Origin: Acidaminobacter sp.
GTDB lineage: Bacteria; Bacillota_A; Clostridia; Peptostreptococcales; Acidaminobacteraceae
DNA length: 64,000 nucleotides
Reading direction: 5' to 3'
Assembly (NCBI GenBank): GCA_009881125.1
Contig: WXFH01000016.1
Coordinates: forward strand, 62,001 to 126,000
The notes below the pieces were generated by a model. That model had not been told where the DNA came from. It ran no database searches and worked only from the letters and a program-made list of their open reading frames with translations. Shown piece by piece: positions 28,238 through 37,020 of the stretch (its first letter is position 1; each line of letters begins with the position of its first letter). The translations under genes and the position numbers were made by a program.

Positions 28238-29245
28238 ATGTCCATTAGAGAACGGACAGAAGCGATTGAACGGCTGGTACTTTCTGAGCATGCAATGCAT
28301 GCTTCGGACTCTCTCGGGAGATTGGTTCCTGAAGACCAGTGCGCTATAAGAACGGTTTATCAGCGTGACCGCGACAGGATCCTGCATTCTAAAGCGTTCA
28401 GACGCCTGAAGCATAAGACACAAGTATTTCTGTCACCTGAGGGGGATCATTATAGAACGCGGCTGACGCATACCCTGGATGTGTCACAGATCGCGCGCAC
28501 CATAGCCAGGGCACTTCGTCTTAATGAAGACCTCACTGAAGCGATTGCTCTAGGCCACGATTTGGGGCATACGCCCTTCGGTCACTGCGGTGAAATGGAA
28601 CTGGACCAGATCCATCCGGGTGGATTCGACCACAACGAGCAGAGTCTGAGGGTTGTGGATCTCTTGGAAATCAGGTCGGATGGAAGGCGGGGCCTGAATC
28701 TTACTCATGAAGTACGTGATGGGATTCTCAGCCACAGCGGGGGAAAAAAACCACAGACCCTGGAAGGGCACGCGGTGTCGTTCAGCGACCGGATCGCCTA
28801 TATCAATCACGACATAGACGACGCACTGCGGGCTGGGGTTTTGGAGCTTGCAGAGCTCCCTGAGGTGTTTCTGAAAACACTGGGCAAGACTCATAGTCAA
28901 AGGATCAATACGCTGATCGTAGATATAGTCAATCACAGCAGAGGTTCGGACCAGCTTTCATTCAGTCCGGAAATTGCCGAGGCATTCATAGGGCTTAGGC
29001 AATTCATGTTTGACCATGTGTACCTCAATTTAGATGCTAAAAAAGAGGAAAAGAAAGCACGCGTAGTGCTCAGAATGTTGTATGAGTATTATAGCAGCCA
29101 GCCTTCAGAGATGCCTCGGGAATACTTCGAGCTTTATCAGGGGAAGGAAGGCACTGAAGCAGTAAAAGATTATGTTTCAGGCATGACGGATCGCTATGCG
29201 GTACAGTTATACCAAAAACTTTTTGTCCCGGACTTTTGGACTTAA
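28238..29245 (+). CDS. dgt: dGTPase-like HD-domain triphosphohydrolase
   Basis: 335 residues. The HD metal site is clear: RLTHTLDVSQIARTIAR, then GHDLGHTPFGHCGE, and later a conserved ISHSGG-like segment (ILSHSGGKK). Family members hydrolyse dGTP or other dNTPs to the nucleoside and triphosphate; this is the short dgt-like form, so the exact substrate is uncertain. The ATG at 28238 was chosen because GGAGGTG lies at 28225-28231; the upstream ATG at 28223 overlaps that site. It precedes dnaG, as in many Clostridia. Confidence 0.9.
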   Translation: MSIRERTEAIERLVLSEHAMHASDSLGRLVPEDQCAIRTVYQRDRDRILHSKAFRRLKHKTQVFLSPEGDHYRTRLTHTLDVSQIARTIARALRLNEDLTEAIALGHDLGHTPFGHCGEMELDQIHPGGFDHNEQSLRVVDLLEIRSDGRRGLNLTHEVRDGILSHSGGKKPQTLEGHAVSFSDRIAYINHDIDDALRAGVLELAELPEVFLKTLGKTHSQRINTLIVDIVNHSRGSDQLSFSPEIAEAFIGLRQFMFDHVYLNLDAKKEEKKARVVLRMLYEYYSSQPSEMPREYFELYQGKEGTEAVKDYVSGMTDRYAVQLYQKLFVPDFWT

Positions 29246-29526
29246 CTCAGCCTGGTTGGAACAAAATTCAGGCGCATTTTGTATTGAATGGAGATCTTAT
29301 GCAACAGGATTCTTTCAGACTGGAAAAACATTTTTCAAAACGAAAAAAAATTGAAGGAAATTGCCATTAAACGTTGAATTCTTATTATCGTGAAAGTTAA
29401 GCATAATATCATGCCAGGGACTTGGGGCTGCGTATCCTGCAACTGGATCAAGAAACATCCGGAGCATTATAAATATTGACAACAGGTCCTTACTCAGGAT
29501 TTTTTCATTAGAAAAGTGGGTACAAT

Positions 29527-31371
29527 ATGTCTAAGTATACAAATGAAGTCGCTGAAGCACTTCTGGAACGCGTGGATATAGTCGACCTTGTAGGGCGCTA
29601 TGTTGAGTTGAAGCGGACTGGCAGAAACCATAAGGGGTTATGTCCGTTTCACAATGAAAAGACGCCGAGCTTTGTCGTCACTGAGGAAAAGCATCGATAT
29701 CACTGTTTTGGCTGCGGTGCGGGCGGGGATGCCATTGCCTTCTACATGGCCATGGAAAACCTGGACTTTATTGATGCGGTTGAAGCCTTGGCCGAACGCT
29801 ATGGCTTGGATCTGGATCGATATAAAGTACAGAATTCTGCTCAAGAGCAGGAATCAGCAATACTGAAAAAGGCCTTATATCAAGTTAACAGAGAGGCTGC
29901 CATATTTTACTTGAGAAAGCTGAAGGAAGATTCTGCTGCACAGGCTTATTTGAATAAGCGGGGCATTGAACCACTGACTGCCAGACGGTTTGGACTGGGT
30001 TTCGCACCAGACGCGTGGCAAGCCCTGACAGATTATATGGAGCCTAAGCAGCACCCTCTCTTACTGCAAGTTGGTTTGGTGGATCGTCGAAAAAATGGAA
30101 ACGGTTATTATGATAAATTCAGGAATCGGCTGATTTTTCCTATCCAGGATCAGCGCCAAAATATCATTGGTTTTGGTGGCCGGGCTATTGGAGACGATAT
30201 GCCAAAGTATCTCAATTCGCCTGAGTCGGTAATTTTCAGCAAGGGCACAGCGTTTTACGGAATCCTTCAGGCGAAGGAAGCTCTGGGAAAACTACGCAGT
30301 GTCATTGTGGTAGAAGGGTATATGGATGTTATAATGCTTCATCAAGCCGGGATCACCAATGCTGTGGCTACGCTGGGAACAGCCCTGACGGAAGCGCATG
30401 CCCGGGTCCTAGACCGCTATGTGGATGAAGTGACATTGTGTTTTGATGGGGATGAAGCCGGAAGAAAAGCCGCTCTCAGAGGTGTGGGTATTTTGAAGGC
30501 CATGAAGGCGAAGCTAAGGGTGCTCACACTTCCGGTTGGCCAGGACCCGGATGATTTTGTCAGAAAAAATGGTGCCGAGGCTTTTCAGAAAATGGTTCAG
30601 GAAGCTGACCCTGCGACGACATTCTTAATTCAGGCAGCCAAGCACAAATATAACCTGAATACACCTAATGAAAAACTGGAGTATTTAAAAAATGTCGCAA
30701 TGATCATAAGGGGACTCGACAGCGAGGTCGAAAAAAGTTATTATATAGATTACGTGGCAAAAGATCAGTCGTATGACTCAAACGCCATTTATAGGGAAGT
30801 TTACGGCTTTTCCAAAGCTCGACCTCAATTCGAAGCTAAGAAGCAGATTGAGAAAGTCGCCATTGATCCCACGCAATATAATGCAATTTTTGAGTTGGAG
30901 AAAAAAATTCTTGAAATTGCGCTGAGAAATAAATCCGCATTTGATCTTATCTGTACAGATGTGGATTTGGATCAGCTTGAGAATTCGGAAGTAAAGGATC
31001 TTATCAAACGTCTGGAGTTATATTACAGGGTCTATGACACTGTAGGGCATGATGAGATCGTAGAGATGTTTGATCTTGATACGGCCATAAGACTGGACCA
31101 AATGGCAAGAAACAGCATTGTGGGTGAAAATCTCGCGCGTGAAGCCATGGTGACCAGGATCCATTATAAATTGGCGAAATTGGATGCTCAAATAGCAGAG
31201 CTCAGAGCTGAGAGAGAGAAACTTGAACAACCATCGGCAAACGCACTTAGCGTGTCGGAGGTCTCACATCTCAAACTCGTTTTGATCAGAAAGGAAATGG
31301 AATTGAAAAAGATGAAAACAGAAGCGGTCAAGGAAAGAGATTCCTTGAGAGGAGGGACGTCGATTGGCTAA
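29527..31371 (+). CDS. dnaG: DNA primase DnaG
   Basis: 614 residues. The zinc-binding domain has [11 protein letters not shown] and [10 protein letters not shown] (CHC2 type, residues about 39-66). The Toprim core follows with VVEGYMDVI near residue 260 and [12 protein letters not shown] near residue 307-318, then the C-terminal helicase-binding helices. It makes RNA primers at replication forks. The 281-bp gap upstream is AT-rich and shows no convincing gene. The 3' end overlaps rpoD by 8 bases. Confidence 0.97.
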   Translation: MSKYTNEVAEALLERVDIVDLVGRYVELKRTGRNHKGLCPFHNEKTPSFVVTEEKHRYHCFGCGAGGDAIAFYMAMENLDFIDAVEALAERYGLDLDRYKVQNSAQEQESAILKKALYQVNREAAIFYLRKLKEDSAAQAYLNKRGIEPLTARRFGLGFAPDAWQALTDYMEPKQHPLLLQVGLVDRRKNGNGYYDKFRNRLIFPIQDQRQNIIGFGGRAIGDDMPKYLNSPESVIFSKGTAFYGILQAKEALGKLRSVIVVEGYMDVIMLHQAGITNAVATLGTALTEAHARVLDRYVDEVTLCFDGDEAGRKAALRGVGILKAMKAKLRVLTLPVGQDPDDFVRKNGAEAFQKMVQEADPATTFLIQAAKHKYNLNTPNEKLEYLKNVAMIIRGLDSEVEKSYYIDYVAKDQSYDSNAIYREVYGFSKARPQFEAKKQIEKVAIDPTQYNAIFELEKKILEIALRNKSAFDLICTDVDLDQLENSEVKDLIKRLELYYRVYDTVGHDEIVEMFDLDTAIRLDQMARNSIVGENLAREAMVTRIHYKLAKLDAQIAELRAEREKLEQPSANALSVSEVSHLKLVLIRKEMELKKMKTEAVKERDSLRGGTSIG

Positions 31372-32470
31372 GATAGATCCGCAGCATCTTGATACCGTCA
31401 AAGAGCTGGCGAATAAGGGGAAAGTGAAAGGCAATCTTACTTATTCAGAAATCGAAGACGGCTTATCGGAACTCGACATCGACAAGGATCAGATTGAAGA
31501 TATTTATGACTCGTTGGCTTCCATGGGCATTGAAGTCATTGGCGAAAAGGATTTGCTGGATGATGAGCCTCTGATTGAAGAGGACGAGAACGCGGAAGAG
31601 GTAGAAGTTGATGTTGAGGACTTATCCCTTCCCAAAGGCATCAGCATTGACGACCCGGTTCGGATGTATCTCAAGGAAATTGGAAAAGTGCCGCTTTTGT
31701 CAGGAGATGAAGAGATTGAACTGGCGAAGCGCATGGAGGAAGGCGACGACGAGGCGAAGAAAAAGCTTTGCGAGGCAAACCTCAGACTGGTTGTCAGCAT
31801 TGCAAAGCGTTATGTCGGGCGTGGCATGCTGTTTCTCGATCTGATTCAGGAAGGCAACTTAGGACTGATTAAAGCAGTCGAGAAGTTTGACTGGAGAAAA
31901 GGTTACAAGTTCTCAACTTACGCCACTTGGTGGATTCGTCAGGCTATTACCCGCGCCATTGCGGATCAGGCCAGAACCATACGAATTCCGGTTCATATGG
32001 TGGAGACCATCAACAAACTGATCAGAGTGTCCAGACAGCTTCTTCAGGATCTCGGACGGGATCCTAAGCCGGAGGAAATTGCAGCTGAAATGGACATGAG
32101 TGTTGAAAAGGTCAGAGAAATTTTGAAGATCGCTCAAGAGCCAGTATCCCTTGAGACTCCAATTGGTGAAGAGGAAGACAGCCATTTGGGAGACTTCATA
32201 CCTGACAATGATGCGCCTGCGCCTGCTGATGCAGCGGCATTTTCTATGCTGAAAGAACAGCTCATGGAGGTTCTTGAGACTCTGACGCCAAGGGAGCAAA
32301 AGGTCCTGAAACTCAGATTTGGGCTTGAGGACGGCCGTGCGCGCACTCTGGAAGAAGTTGGCAAGCAATTTGACGTGACCAGGGAGCGGATTCGTCAGAT
32401 TGAAGCGAAAGCGCTTAGAAAGCTGAAGCACCCTAGCCGCAGCAAAAAACTCAAAGATTATTTGGAGTAA
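31364..32470 (+). CDS. rpoD: primary sigma factor RpoD (SigA)
   Basis: 368 residues, the compact Firmicute SigA form. Region 1.1-like acidic N-terminus (1-95), region 1.2 [11 protein letters not shown], region 2 [39 protein letters not shown], region 3, and region 4 with [15 protein letters not shown] and the helix-turn-helix [17 protein letters not shown]. It recognises the TTGACA/TATAAT promoters seen across this window. Start is TTG at 31364 within the dnaG end, after GGAGGG. Confidence 0.98.
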   Translation: MAKIDPQHLDTVKELANKGKVKGNLTYSEIEDGLSELDIDKDQIEDIYDSLASMGIEVIGEKDLLDDEPLIEEDENAEEVEVDVEDLSLPKGISIDDPVRMYLKEIGKVPLLSGDEEIELAKRMEEGDDEAKKKLCEANLRLVVSIAKRYVGRGMLFLDLIQEGNLGLIKAVEKFDWRKGYKFSTYATWWIRQAITRAIADQARTIRIPVHMVETINKLIRVSRQLLQDLGRDPKPEEIAAEMDMSVEKVREILKIAQEPVSLETPIGEEEDSHLGDFIPDNDAPAPADAAAFSMLKEQLMEVLETLTPREQKVLKLRFGLEDGRARTLEEVGKQFDVTRERIRQIEAKALRKLKHPSRSKKLKDYLE

Positions 32471-32522
32471 ATCAGAAGCGGTCGTCATCAGAGGGTTTGA
32501 TAAAGTTGTCATTAATTTGAAA

Positions 32523-32604
32523 AACCGGGAGAGACCCGGTTCTGTGAAAGGAAATTGGTGCAGCATAAGCCGAAGCCGGCTTACTTGTGACGCCAATTTC
32601 CTTT
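32523..32604 (+). promoter_or_regulatory. two-hairpin leader of trmK
   Basis: A small hairpin AACCGGG (32523-32529) / CCCGGTT (32535-32541) precedes a larger one whose 12-nt outer arms AAAGGAAATTGG (32547-32558) and CCAATTTCCTTT (32593-32604) match perfectly. It carries an inner stem AAGCCG/CGGCTT. No U-run follows, and the trmK ribosome binding site begins about 10 bases later, so a role in translation or mRNA processing between rpoD and trmK is possible. It shares sequence with 53722-53784. Confidence 0.6.
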
Positions 32605-32627
32605 CGTCGATTAGAGGAGGCAAGACT

Positions 32628-33341
32628 GTGAAACCAAGATTGACCCCAAGACTGCGGACAGTTGCTGCAATGGTCCCTCAAGGGGCTCGAGTGGCGGACA
32701 TTGGAAGCGACCATGCTTATGTACCGGTAGAGCTGATTCGGACAGGTCGAGCCGTAAAGGTCATAGCCAGTGATGTTCATGCGGGTCCGGTTGAAAATGC
32801 AAAAGGTGTTGTCGCTGCAGCGAACCTGGAGGATGTGATCGAGATCCGACTGGGTTCCGGCTTTGACGTCTATCAGATGGGAGAGGTCAATTCTGCAGTT
32901 TTGGCAGGCATGGGGGGATTTTTAATCCGAGACCTGATTATTGAAGCGCTGCCTTTGGTAAAATCGCTGGAATGTTTAGTGCTGCAGCCTATGGTCGCCA
33001 TTCGCGAGCTTAGGGTGTGGCTGCTCCAAAATGGATTCGAGATTCTGGATGAGCAAGTCGCTCAAGAAGGACAGAAATTTTACGAGATTTTTTCGGTCCA
33101 TTATACAGGACGATGCCTTGAAACCGTTGATTTTAAAACTGCAGAAATGGGTTGTCAAATGTTCAGGGCTGAAGATGAGATTTCCATGAACTATTTGGCG
33201 CAAAGAATACAAAAGACAGAAAATGTCATCCGTGCTCTGGCGCAGGCCAAGGATGCTGAGGCGACCGAGCTTCATGCCTTTGAAGCGCGCCTGAAGCTGT
33301 TGAAGGAGGCACAGGCATGCTTGTCAATTCAAAGAAAATAG
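32628..33341 (+). CDS. trmK: tRNA (adenine22-N1)-methyltransferase TrmK
   Basis: 237 residues. A Rossmann methyltransferase with SAM loop VADIGSDHAYVPVELI near residues 20-35, the TrmK signature, and NSAVLAGMGGFLIRDLI further on; a C-terminal helical domain follows. It methylates A22 of tRNA-Ser/Tyr-type tRNAs. The GTG at 32628 was chosen because GAGGAGG lies at 32614-32620; the longer frame from 32517 would translate the structured leader. It overlaps the next gene by 25 bases. Confidence 0.92.
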   Translation: MKPRLTPRLRTVAAMVPQGARVADIGSDHAYVPVELIRTGRAVKVIASDVHAGPVENAKGVVAAANLEDVIEIRLGSGFDVYQMGEVNSAVLAGMGGFLIRDLIIEALPLVKSLECLVLQPMVAIRELRVWLLQNGFEILDEQVAQEGQKFYEIFSVHYTGRCLETVDFKTAEMGCQMFRAEDEISMNYLAQRIQKTENVIRALAQAKDAEATELHAFEARLKLLKEAQACLSIQRK

Positions 33342-34450
33342 TCAAGCTCATAGAAGAGCGATATCCGCCGTCGCTGGCAGCGGCTTGGGATAATGTTGGT
33401 TTCCAAGTGGGTAATCCGAACAGCGCCGTCAATAAAATCCTGGTTGCACTGGAAATTACACCTGCTGTGGTTCAGGAAGCCATAGATGTCAATGCTGATT
33501 TGATAGTATGTCACCATCCGCTTATTTTTGAGCCGCTGAAACGTTTGACAGAGAGCAGCCCCGTGGAGGTCGTGATTAGAAAACTGACTGCCGCAAGAAT
33601 TGGCGTCTACGTCGCACATACAAACGCAGACGCGGCGCCCGGCGGCTCCGTGGATGCGCTTCTTGAGTCACTCGAACTGGAACGCGTTGAAACCATGGGG
33701 GACGTCTTTAGCGAACCCTTGTATAAACTGGCGGTTTATGTGCCTGTAAACCACGTTCAAATCGTTTCGCAGGCTATGTTTGAAAGCGGCGCAGGCCGTC
33801 TGGGTTCCTATGCGGAGTGCAGTTTCAGCTATCCTGGAACAGGCACTTTTTTGCCGATGGATGGCGCTCAGCCCGCCATCGGTTCAGTCGGTGTTCGTGA
33901 ACGCGTCGAAGAAACCAAGATCGAAGTACTGGTGCGCCAGGATCAAGTCAGAGAGACACTTAAAGCCATGCTGGACGCGCATCCGTATGAGGTGCCGGCA
34001 TATGATTTGTGGCCTTTGAAGGCACCGGAGCAAGTCTTTGGTTTTGGAGCCGTGGCAGTGGCAGCTTCTGATGCCAGTCAGAATCTTAATTTGGCTCAAT
34101 GGGCGTCTAAGGTCAAAGCCGCTTTGAACGCGCCGGGGACACGCATGGTTGGAGCTCCGGAAGCACCGGTTCACCGAATCGCGGTAGTGCCTGGAGCCGG
34201 GGCGTCCTTCTATAAGGAAGCCGCAGCGGCAGGCTGTGACCTGCTTATTACGGGTGATGTGAAGTATCATGATGCACAAGGCGCATTGGCGCTCGGTGTT
34301 CATCTGATTGATGCAGGACATTGTGAGACAGAGCTGCCGTTTATCAGCCGCATGGCAGCCCAACTAAAGGAAGACATGGAGCAGAAGGGGTATGAAGCCA
34401 GGGTTGTAGTCTCTGAAACGCGGATTAATCCTTTTTCCATTGCTTTTTAG
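33317..34450 (+). CDS. NIF3-like dinuclear metal centre protein (YqfO)
   Basis: 377 residues. The two NIF3 halves are split by an inserted YqfO/CutA-like domain (about residues 125-225), as in Bacillus YqfO. Metal ligands are visible in VCHHPLIF and AHTNADAAPGG near the N-terminus and in HLIDAGHCETELP near the C-terminus. The biochemical role is unresolved; proposals include GTP cyclohydrolase-like activity. It overlaps trmK, the usual Firmicute pair. Its 3' end contains the rnpB promoter. Confidence 0.92.
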   Translation: MLVNSKKIVKLIEERYPPSLAAAWDNVGFQVGNPNSAVNKILVALEITPAVVQEAIDVNADLIVCHHPLIFEPLKRLTESSPVEVVIRKLTAARIGVYVAHTNADAAPGGSVDALLESLELERVETMGDVFSEPLYKLAVYVPVNHVQIVSQAMFESGAGRLGSYAECSFSYPGTGTFLPMDGAQPAIGSVGVRERVEETKIEVLVRQDQVRETLKAMLDAHPYEVPAYDLWPLKAPEQVFGFGAVAVAASDASQNLNLAQWASKVKAALNAPGTRMVGAPEAPVHRIAVVPGAGASFYKEAAAAGCDLLITGDVKYHDAQGALALGVHLIDAGHCETELPFISRMAAQLKEDMEQKGYEARVVVSETRINPFSIAF

Positions 34451-34468
34451 CGTAATACAGCCTATAAT
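34440..34468 (+). promoter_or_regulatory. promoter of rnpB
   Basis: TTGCTT (34440-34445) and TATAAT (34463-34468) with 17-bp spacing. The -35 lies in the last codons of the NIF3-like gene; transcription should start close to the first base of the RNase P RNA. Confidence 0.7.
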
Positions 34469-34474
34469 AGACAA

Positions 34475-34827
34475 GTGAGTAAACCAGACAATCGCGTGCG
34501 AAAGTACGAGGAAAGTCCGAGCTCCATAGAGCAGGGTGCTGGGTAATCCCCAGTGGAGGCGACTCCAAGGAAAGTGCAATAGAAAGATACCGCCTCAGCA
34601 GGCAGGCTTCGGCCGCTGCTGCGGTAAGGGTGGAATGGTGAGGTAAGAGCTCACCAGCGTTCAGGTGACTGGACGGCTCTGTAAACCCCGCCTGGAGCAA
34701 GACCAAGTACGGGATGAGAAGGGAGTTGCTCGCTCCCCCCGGTTGGTAGGTCGCTTGAGCCCTCCGGCAACGATGGGCCTAGATAGATGATTGTCAAATA
34801 CAGAACTCGGCTTATAGGTTTACTCAC
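34475..34827 (+). ncRNA. rnpB: RNase P RNA, probably class A
   Basis: The ends GTGAGTAAACC (34475-34485) and GGTTTACTCAC (34817-34827) pair as helix P1. Universal catalytic-core segments are present: GAGGAAAGTCCGAGCTCC near 34510, AAGGGTGGAATGGTGAGGTAAGAG near 34626-34650, and ACAGAACTCGGCTTATAG near 34800-34816. This ribozyme removes 5' leaders from pre-tRNAs. About 353 nt is normal. The L-shaped core is judged class A from the central GGTTGGTAGG region; the type call is less sure than identity. Confidence 0.96.
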
Positions 34828-34841
34828 ACAACTCAAATACA

Positions 34842-34877
34842 TTAAAGCCCGTTGCCAGAAATGGCAACGGGCTTTTT
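34842..34877 (+). terminator. terminator of rnpB
   Basis: AAAGCCCGTTGCCA and TGGCAACGGGCTTT form a 14-bp stem with a short loop, followed by TTTT. It also lies in the right place, read on the other strand, to end the flavodoxin transcript. Confidence 0.92.
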
Positions 34878-34956
34878 TGACGTGCAACCCATAAATGAAG
34901 TTGAAATGCAGAGTCATTAAGTCACAAACAATTATTTTCGCTGAGGATCCAATAGG

Positions 34957-35385
34957 TTACAGTTTTCCTGCCATCCGCCCCACAGCAGCCTCGATCTGTC
35001 GATCCCGTCCCGGCCTAGACCAGTCGATGATTTCCTCATTGAGGACCTTGGCGCCTTGTTTTTCCACAAGGTTTTTGAAGCCGCTCATAGCCTGATTGCC
35101 ACCCATAGCATGAAGTGGGAAAGCATGGGTGATCAGAAGAGCGACTTTTTTTTGATTGAGGGCCTTTGACGGAAGTGCATTTAAATAGGCCGCCATTTCT
35201 GCTGCCAGCGCGAAGCCTTCCGTGTGAGAGCCGAGCACGAGTGTCTCAAAGCTGTCAAAGTCAGGTTTGTCCTCAATCCGAACCAGCACTACAGGTCTTC
35301 CGGCCTTTGAAAGGCTGGCTTTGAGTTGTTCAGCCACTTGAAGCGTGTGACCGGTTTTGGAGTGAACAATGATGCCAATGGTCAT
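34957..35385 (-). CDS. flavodoxin-family protein
   Basis: 142 residues. The N-terminus IGIIVHSKTGHTLQVAEQL carries the FMN phosphate-binding loop (HSKTGHT) of flavodoxins, and GSHTEGFALA is the second flavin loop. Flavodoxins carry low-potential electrons in place of ferredoxin. It is the last gene on the minus strand after the formate dehydrogenase and mobA-fdhD, 95 bases downstream of the latter; a link to formate metabolism is inferred from position only. GGGGG precedes the ATG. Confidence 0.85.
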   Translation of the reverse strand: MTIGIIVHSKTGHTLQVAEQLKASLSKAGRPVVLVRIEDKPDFDSFETLVLGSHTEGFALAAEMAAYLNALPSKALNQKKVALLITHAFPLHAMGGNQAMSGFKNLVEKQGAKVLNEEIIDWSRPGRDRQIEAAVGRMAGKL

Positions 35386-35480
35386 GATTCTTACCCCCAG
35401 AAATTAAAATTCTACATGATAAGCGTACGCTTTTTGAGGGCATGATGCAATGACAATTCTACGCTAAGCTAACCTTATTT

Positions 35481-36884
35481 TCAGCGTCCTTCAAGAGTCT
35501 CTTTTGGCAGAGCTGGAGCACTCTTTATTCGGTGCGCACCGTTATAGACATTAAAACGATTTCCTCTGGTGAAGCCCACAACCGTCATGCCGCGTTCCTT
35601 AGCTGCCTGAATAGCCCCGTAGGTTGGCGCAGATCGAGAGATGACAGCGGATATGCCGGCATTGGCGCATTTTCCAATAATTTCAGAGGAAATTCTGCCG
35701 CTGAAGAAGATCATTTTGTCTTTTAATGAGACCCCTTCAAGCAGCGCTTTACCCACTACTTTGTCCAGCGCGTTGTGTCGGCCTATGTCATCAAAGAAGG
35801 ACAGCCGGGCAGAAGCTGAGGCTAAACTGCAGGCGTGGACGCCACCAGTGGACATAAAGACTTCCGAACTTGTGGTAAAGGCACGCATTGTGCTCAGAAT
35901 AAATTCCGGGTCAATTACCTCAGAACCAAGTGCGTCAGGATCTATCCTTGAAACAGGCGGCTGGCCCTGAAAGAGTCTGGCGCCGCTGGTGGCTATGGTG
36001 CGTGTGCCTTTGACAGAGTCGCGATCTGGAATGACAACAAAAGCCTCGGCGTTTTCAGGATCCAGTATGAGTTCCGAAAGATCCTCAGGGCTATCGATTA
36101 AACGTTCGCTGTAAAGAAATCCGACCACCAACTCTTTCAGTGAAGCGGGACTGCAGAGCAATTTAGCCCAGGAAACCCCGTTGACGTGCAGATGAAGGGT
36201 ATATTCGCTGACCACTTCATCCTGGTAGGCCTCCCAGTGACCTTCCTCAAAGCGCAGCATAGGCGTCGTTTTTTTCAATTTTAACCGCTCCTTTGGAAAG
36301 TATTGTTCAGACAGCTTTTCAAGCTGTTCAGGTGTGTTCAGATTGTCGAACAGACTCCAATCCGGCGTGTACTCGCGGGTTTTCGACTCATCAATATAGC
36401 AGACCTCATGGCGTTCTAAAAATTTAAATATATTTCTTTGTCCTGAGGCGACAAAGGCTTCAATTCCGGAAAGCAAAGAGACGTGATAGAAACCGTGAAA
36501 AGGTTCAATCCAGTCGCCAAATCGGGTGACGCAGGCTTTTTCATCCTTGAGAGAGGACATCATATGACGCGTAAATGCCGGCGAGAAAGAGGGCATATCA
36601 CATGCCATCAGATAGATATAATCACTTCTGGACGCCAGAAGACCTGCGTGAATCCCCGCCAGGGGGCCAACACCGGACATGCTGTCCGATACAATGCGGA
36701 CAGGGCGGCCTGCATAAAGCTCAGGCCGCCCTGTTACCACGACTATGTCGTCAAAGACTTCGGTCAGCTGCCTGAAAATCAGATCTGTCAGGCGAGTATC
36801 ACCCACACAGAGCGTCTGTTTGTCAAATCCCATGCGGGAGCTTTGTCCACCCGCAAGTAAGACAGCCGTTCCGAAACGTTTCAA
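35481..36884 (-). CDS. MobA-FdhD fusion: molybdenum cofactor guanylyltransferase and formate dehydrogenase sulfurtransferase
   Basis: 467 residues containing two enzymes. Residues 1-190 are MobA-like: the nucleotidyltransferase start AVLLAGGQSSRMGFDKQ and the acidic MACDMPSF. Residues about 205-467 are FdhD, with FSGRISSEIIGKCANAG and STGGVHACSLA. MobA attaches GMP to molybdopterin; FdhD passes sulfur from a cysteine desulfurase to the metal of formate dehydrogenase. The fusion thus combines two late steps of bis-MGD cofactor preparation for the fdhA product directly upstream. TTG at 36884-36882 was chosen over the ATG at 36938 because a GAGGTG site lies 6 bases before it. Confidence 0.9.
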   Translation of the reverse strand: MKRFGTAVLLAGGQSSRMGFDKQTLCVGDTRLTDLIFRQLTEVFDDIVVVTGRPELYAGRPVRIVSDSMSGVGPLAGIHAGLLASRSDYIYLMACDMPSFSPAFTRHMMSSLKDEKACVTRFGDWIEPFHGFYHVSLLSGIEAFVASGQRNIFKFLERHEVCYIDESKTREYTPDWSLFDNLNTPEQLEKLSEQYFPKERLKLKKTTPMLRFEEGHWEAYQDEVVSEYTLHLHVNGVSWAKLLCSPASLKELVVGFLYSERLIDSPEDLSELILDPENAEAFVVIPDRDSVKGTRTIATSGARLFQGQPPVSRIDPDALGSEVIDPEFILSTMRAFTTSSEVFMSTGGVHACSLASASARLSFFDDIGRHNALDKVVGKALLEGVSLKDKMIFFSGRISSEIIGKCANAGISAVISRSAPTYGAIQAAKERGMTVVGFTRGNRFNVYNGAHRIKSAPALPKETLEGR

Positions 36885-36903
36885 AGAGTTCACCTCGTTA
36901 AGT

Positions 36904-37020
36904 GGTACTAGTACAACATTCTTGAAATATCTATGCAAAAGAACGTAAAACCTGCTGGCAAAATTCAGGCTTATAATTCATTTTTTATTGCACAGTTATT
37001 TCCGGAATGTACTACTAGAC
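36904..37020 (-). repeat. 120-bp dispersed repeat, copy A (inverted relative to copy B)
   Basis: Read on the minus strand, the segment runs GTCTAGTAGTACATTCC ... TGTACTAGTACC and aligns along its whole length with 59837-59956 (roughly four of five bases identical by eye). It has terminal inverted repeats and nested inner inverted repeats (CTGTGCAA/TTGCATAG, AAGCCTG/CAGGTTT). It fills the gap between fdhA and mobA-fdhD, and its outer end supplies the last codon and stop of fdhA. Confidence 0.88.

Noticed and set aside
29246..29526. Small frames before dnaG, for example a 22-codon frame with a CxxC pair
   Set aside because: No ribosome binding site, too short to judge, and no conserved motif; treated as non-coding.
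34425..34917. Minus-strand frames across the RNase P RNA gene
   Set aside because: The region is a structured RNA gene with its own promoter and terminator; the frames have no family resemblance.
36904..37020. Molybdenum-cofactor riboswitch before mobA-fdhD
   Set aside because: The position is tempting, but the same sequence occurs before an unrelated tetR gene and the Moco-motif core was not recognised.
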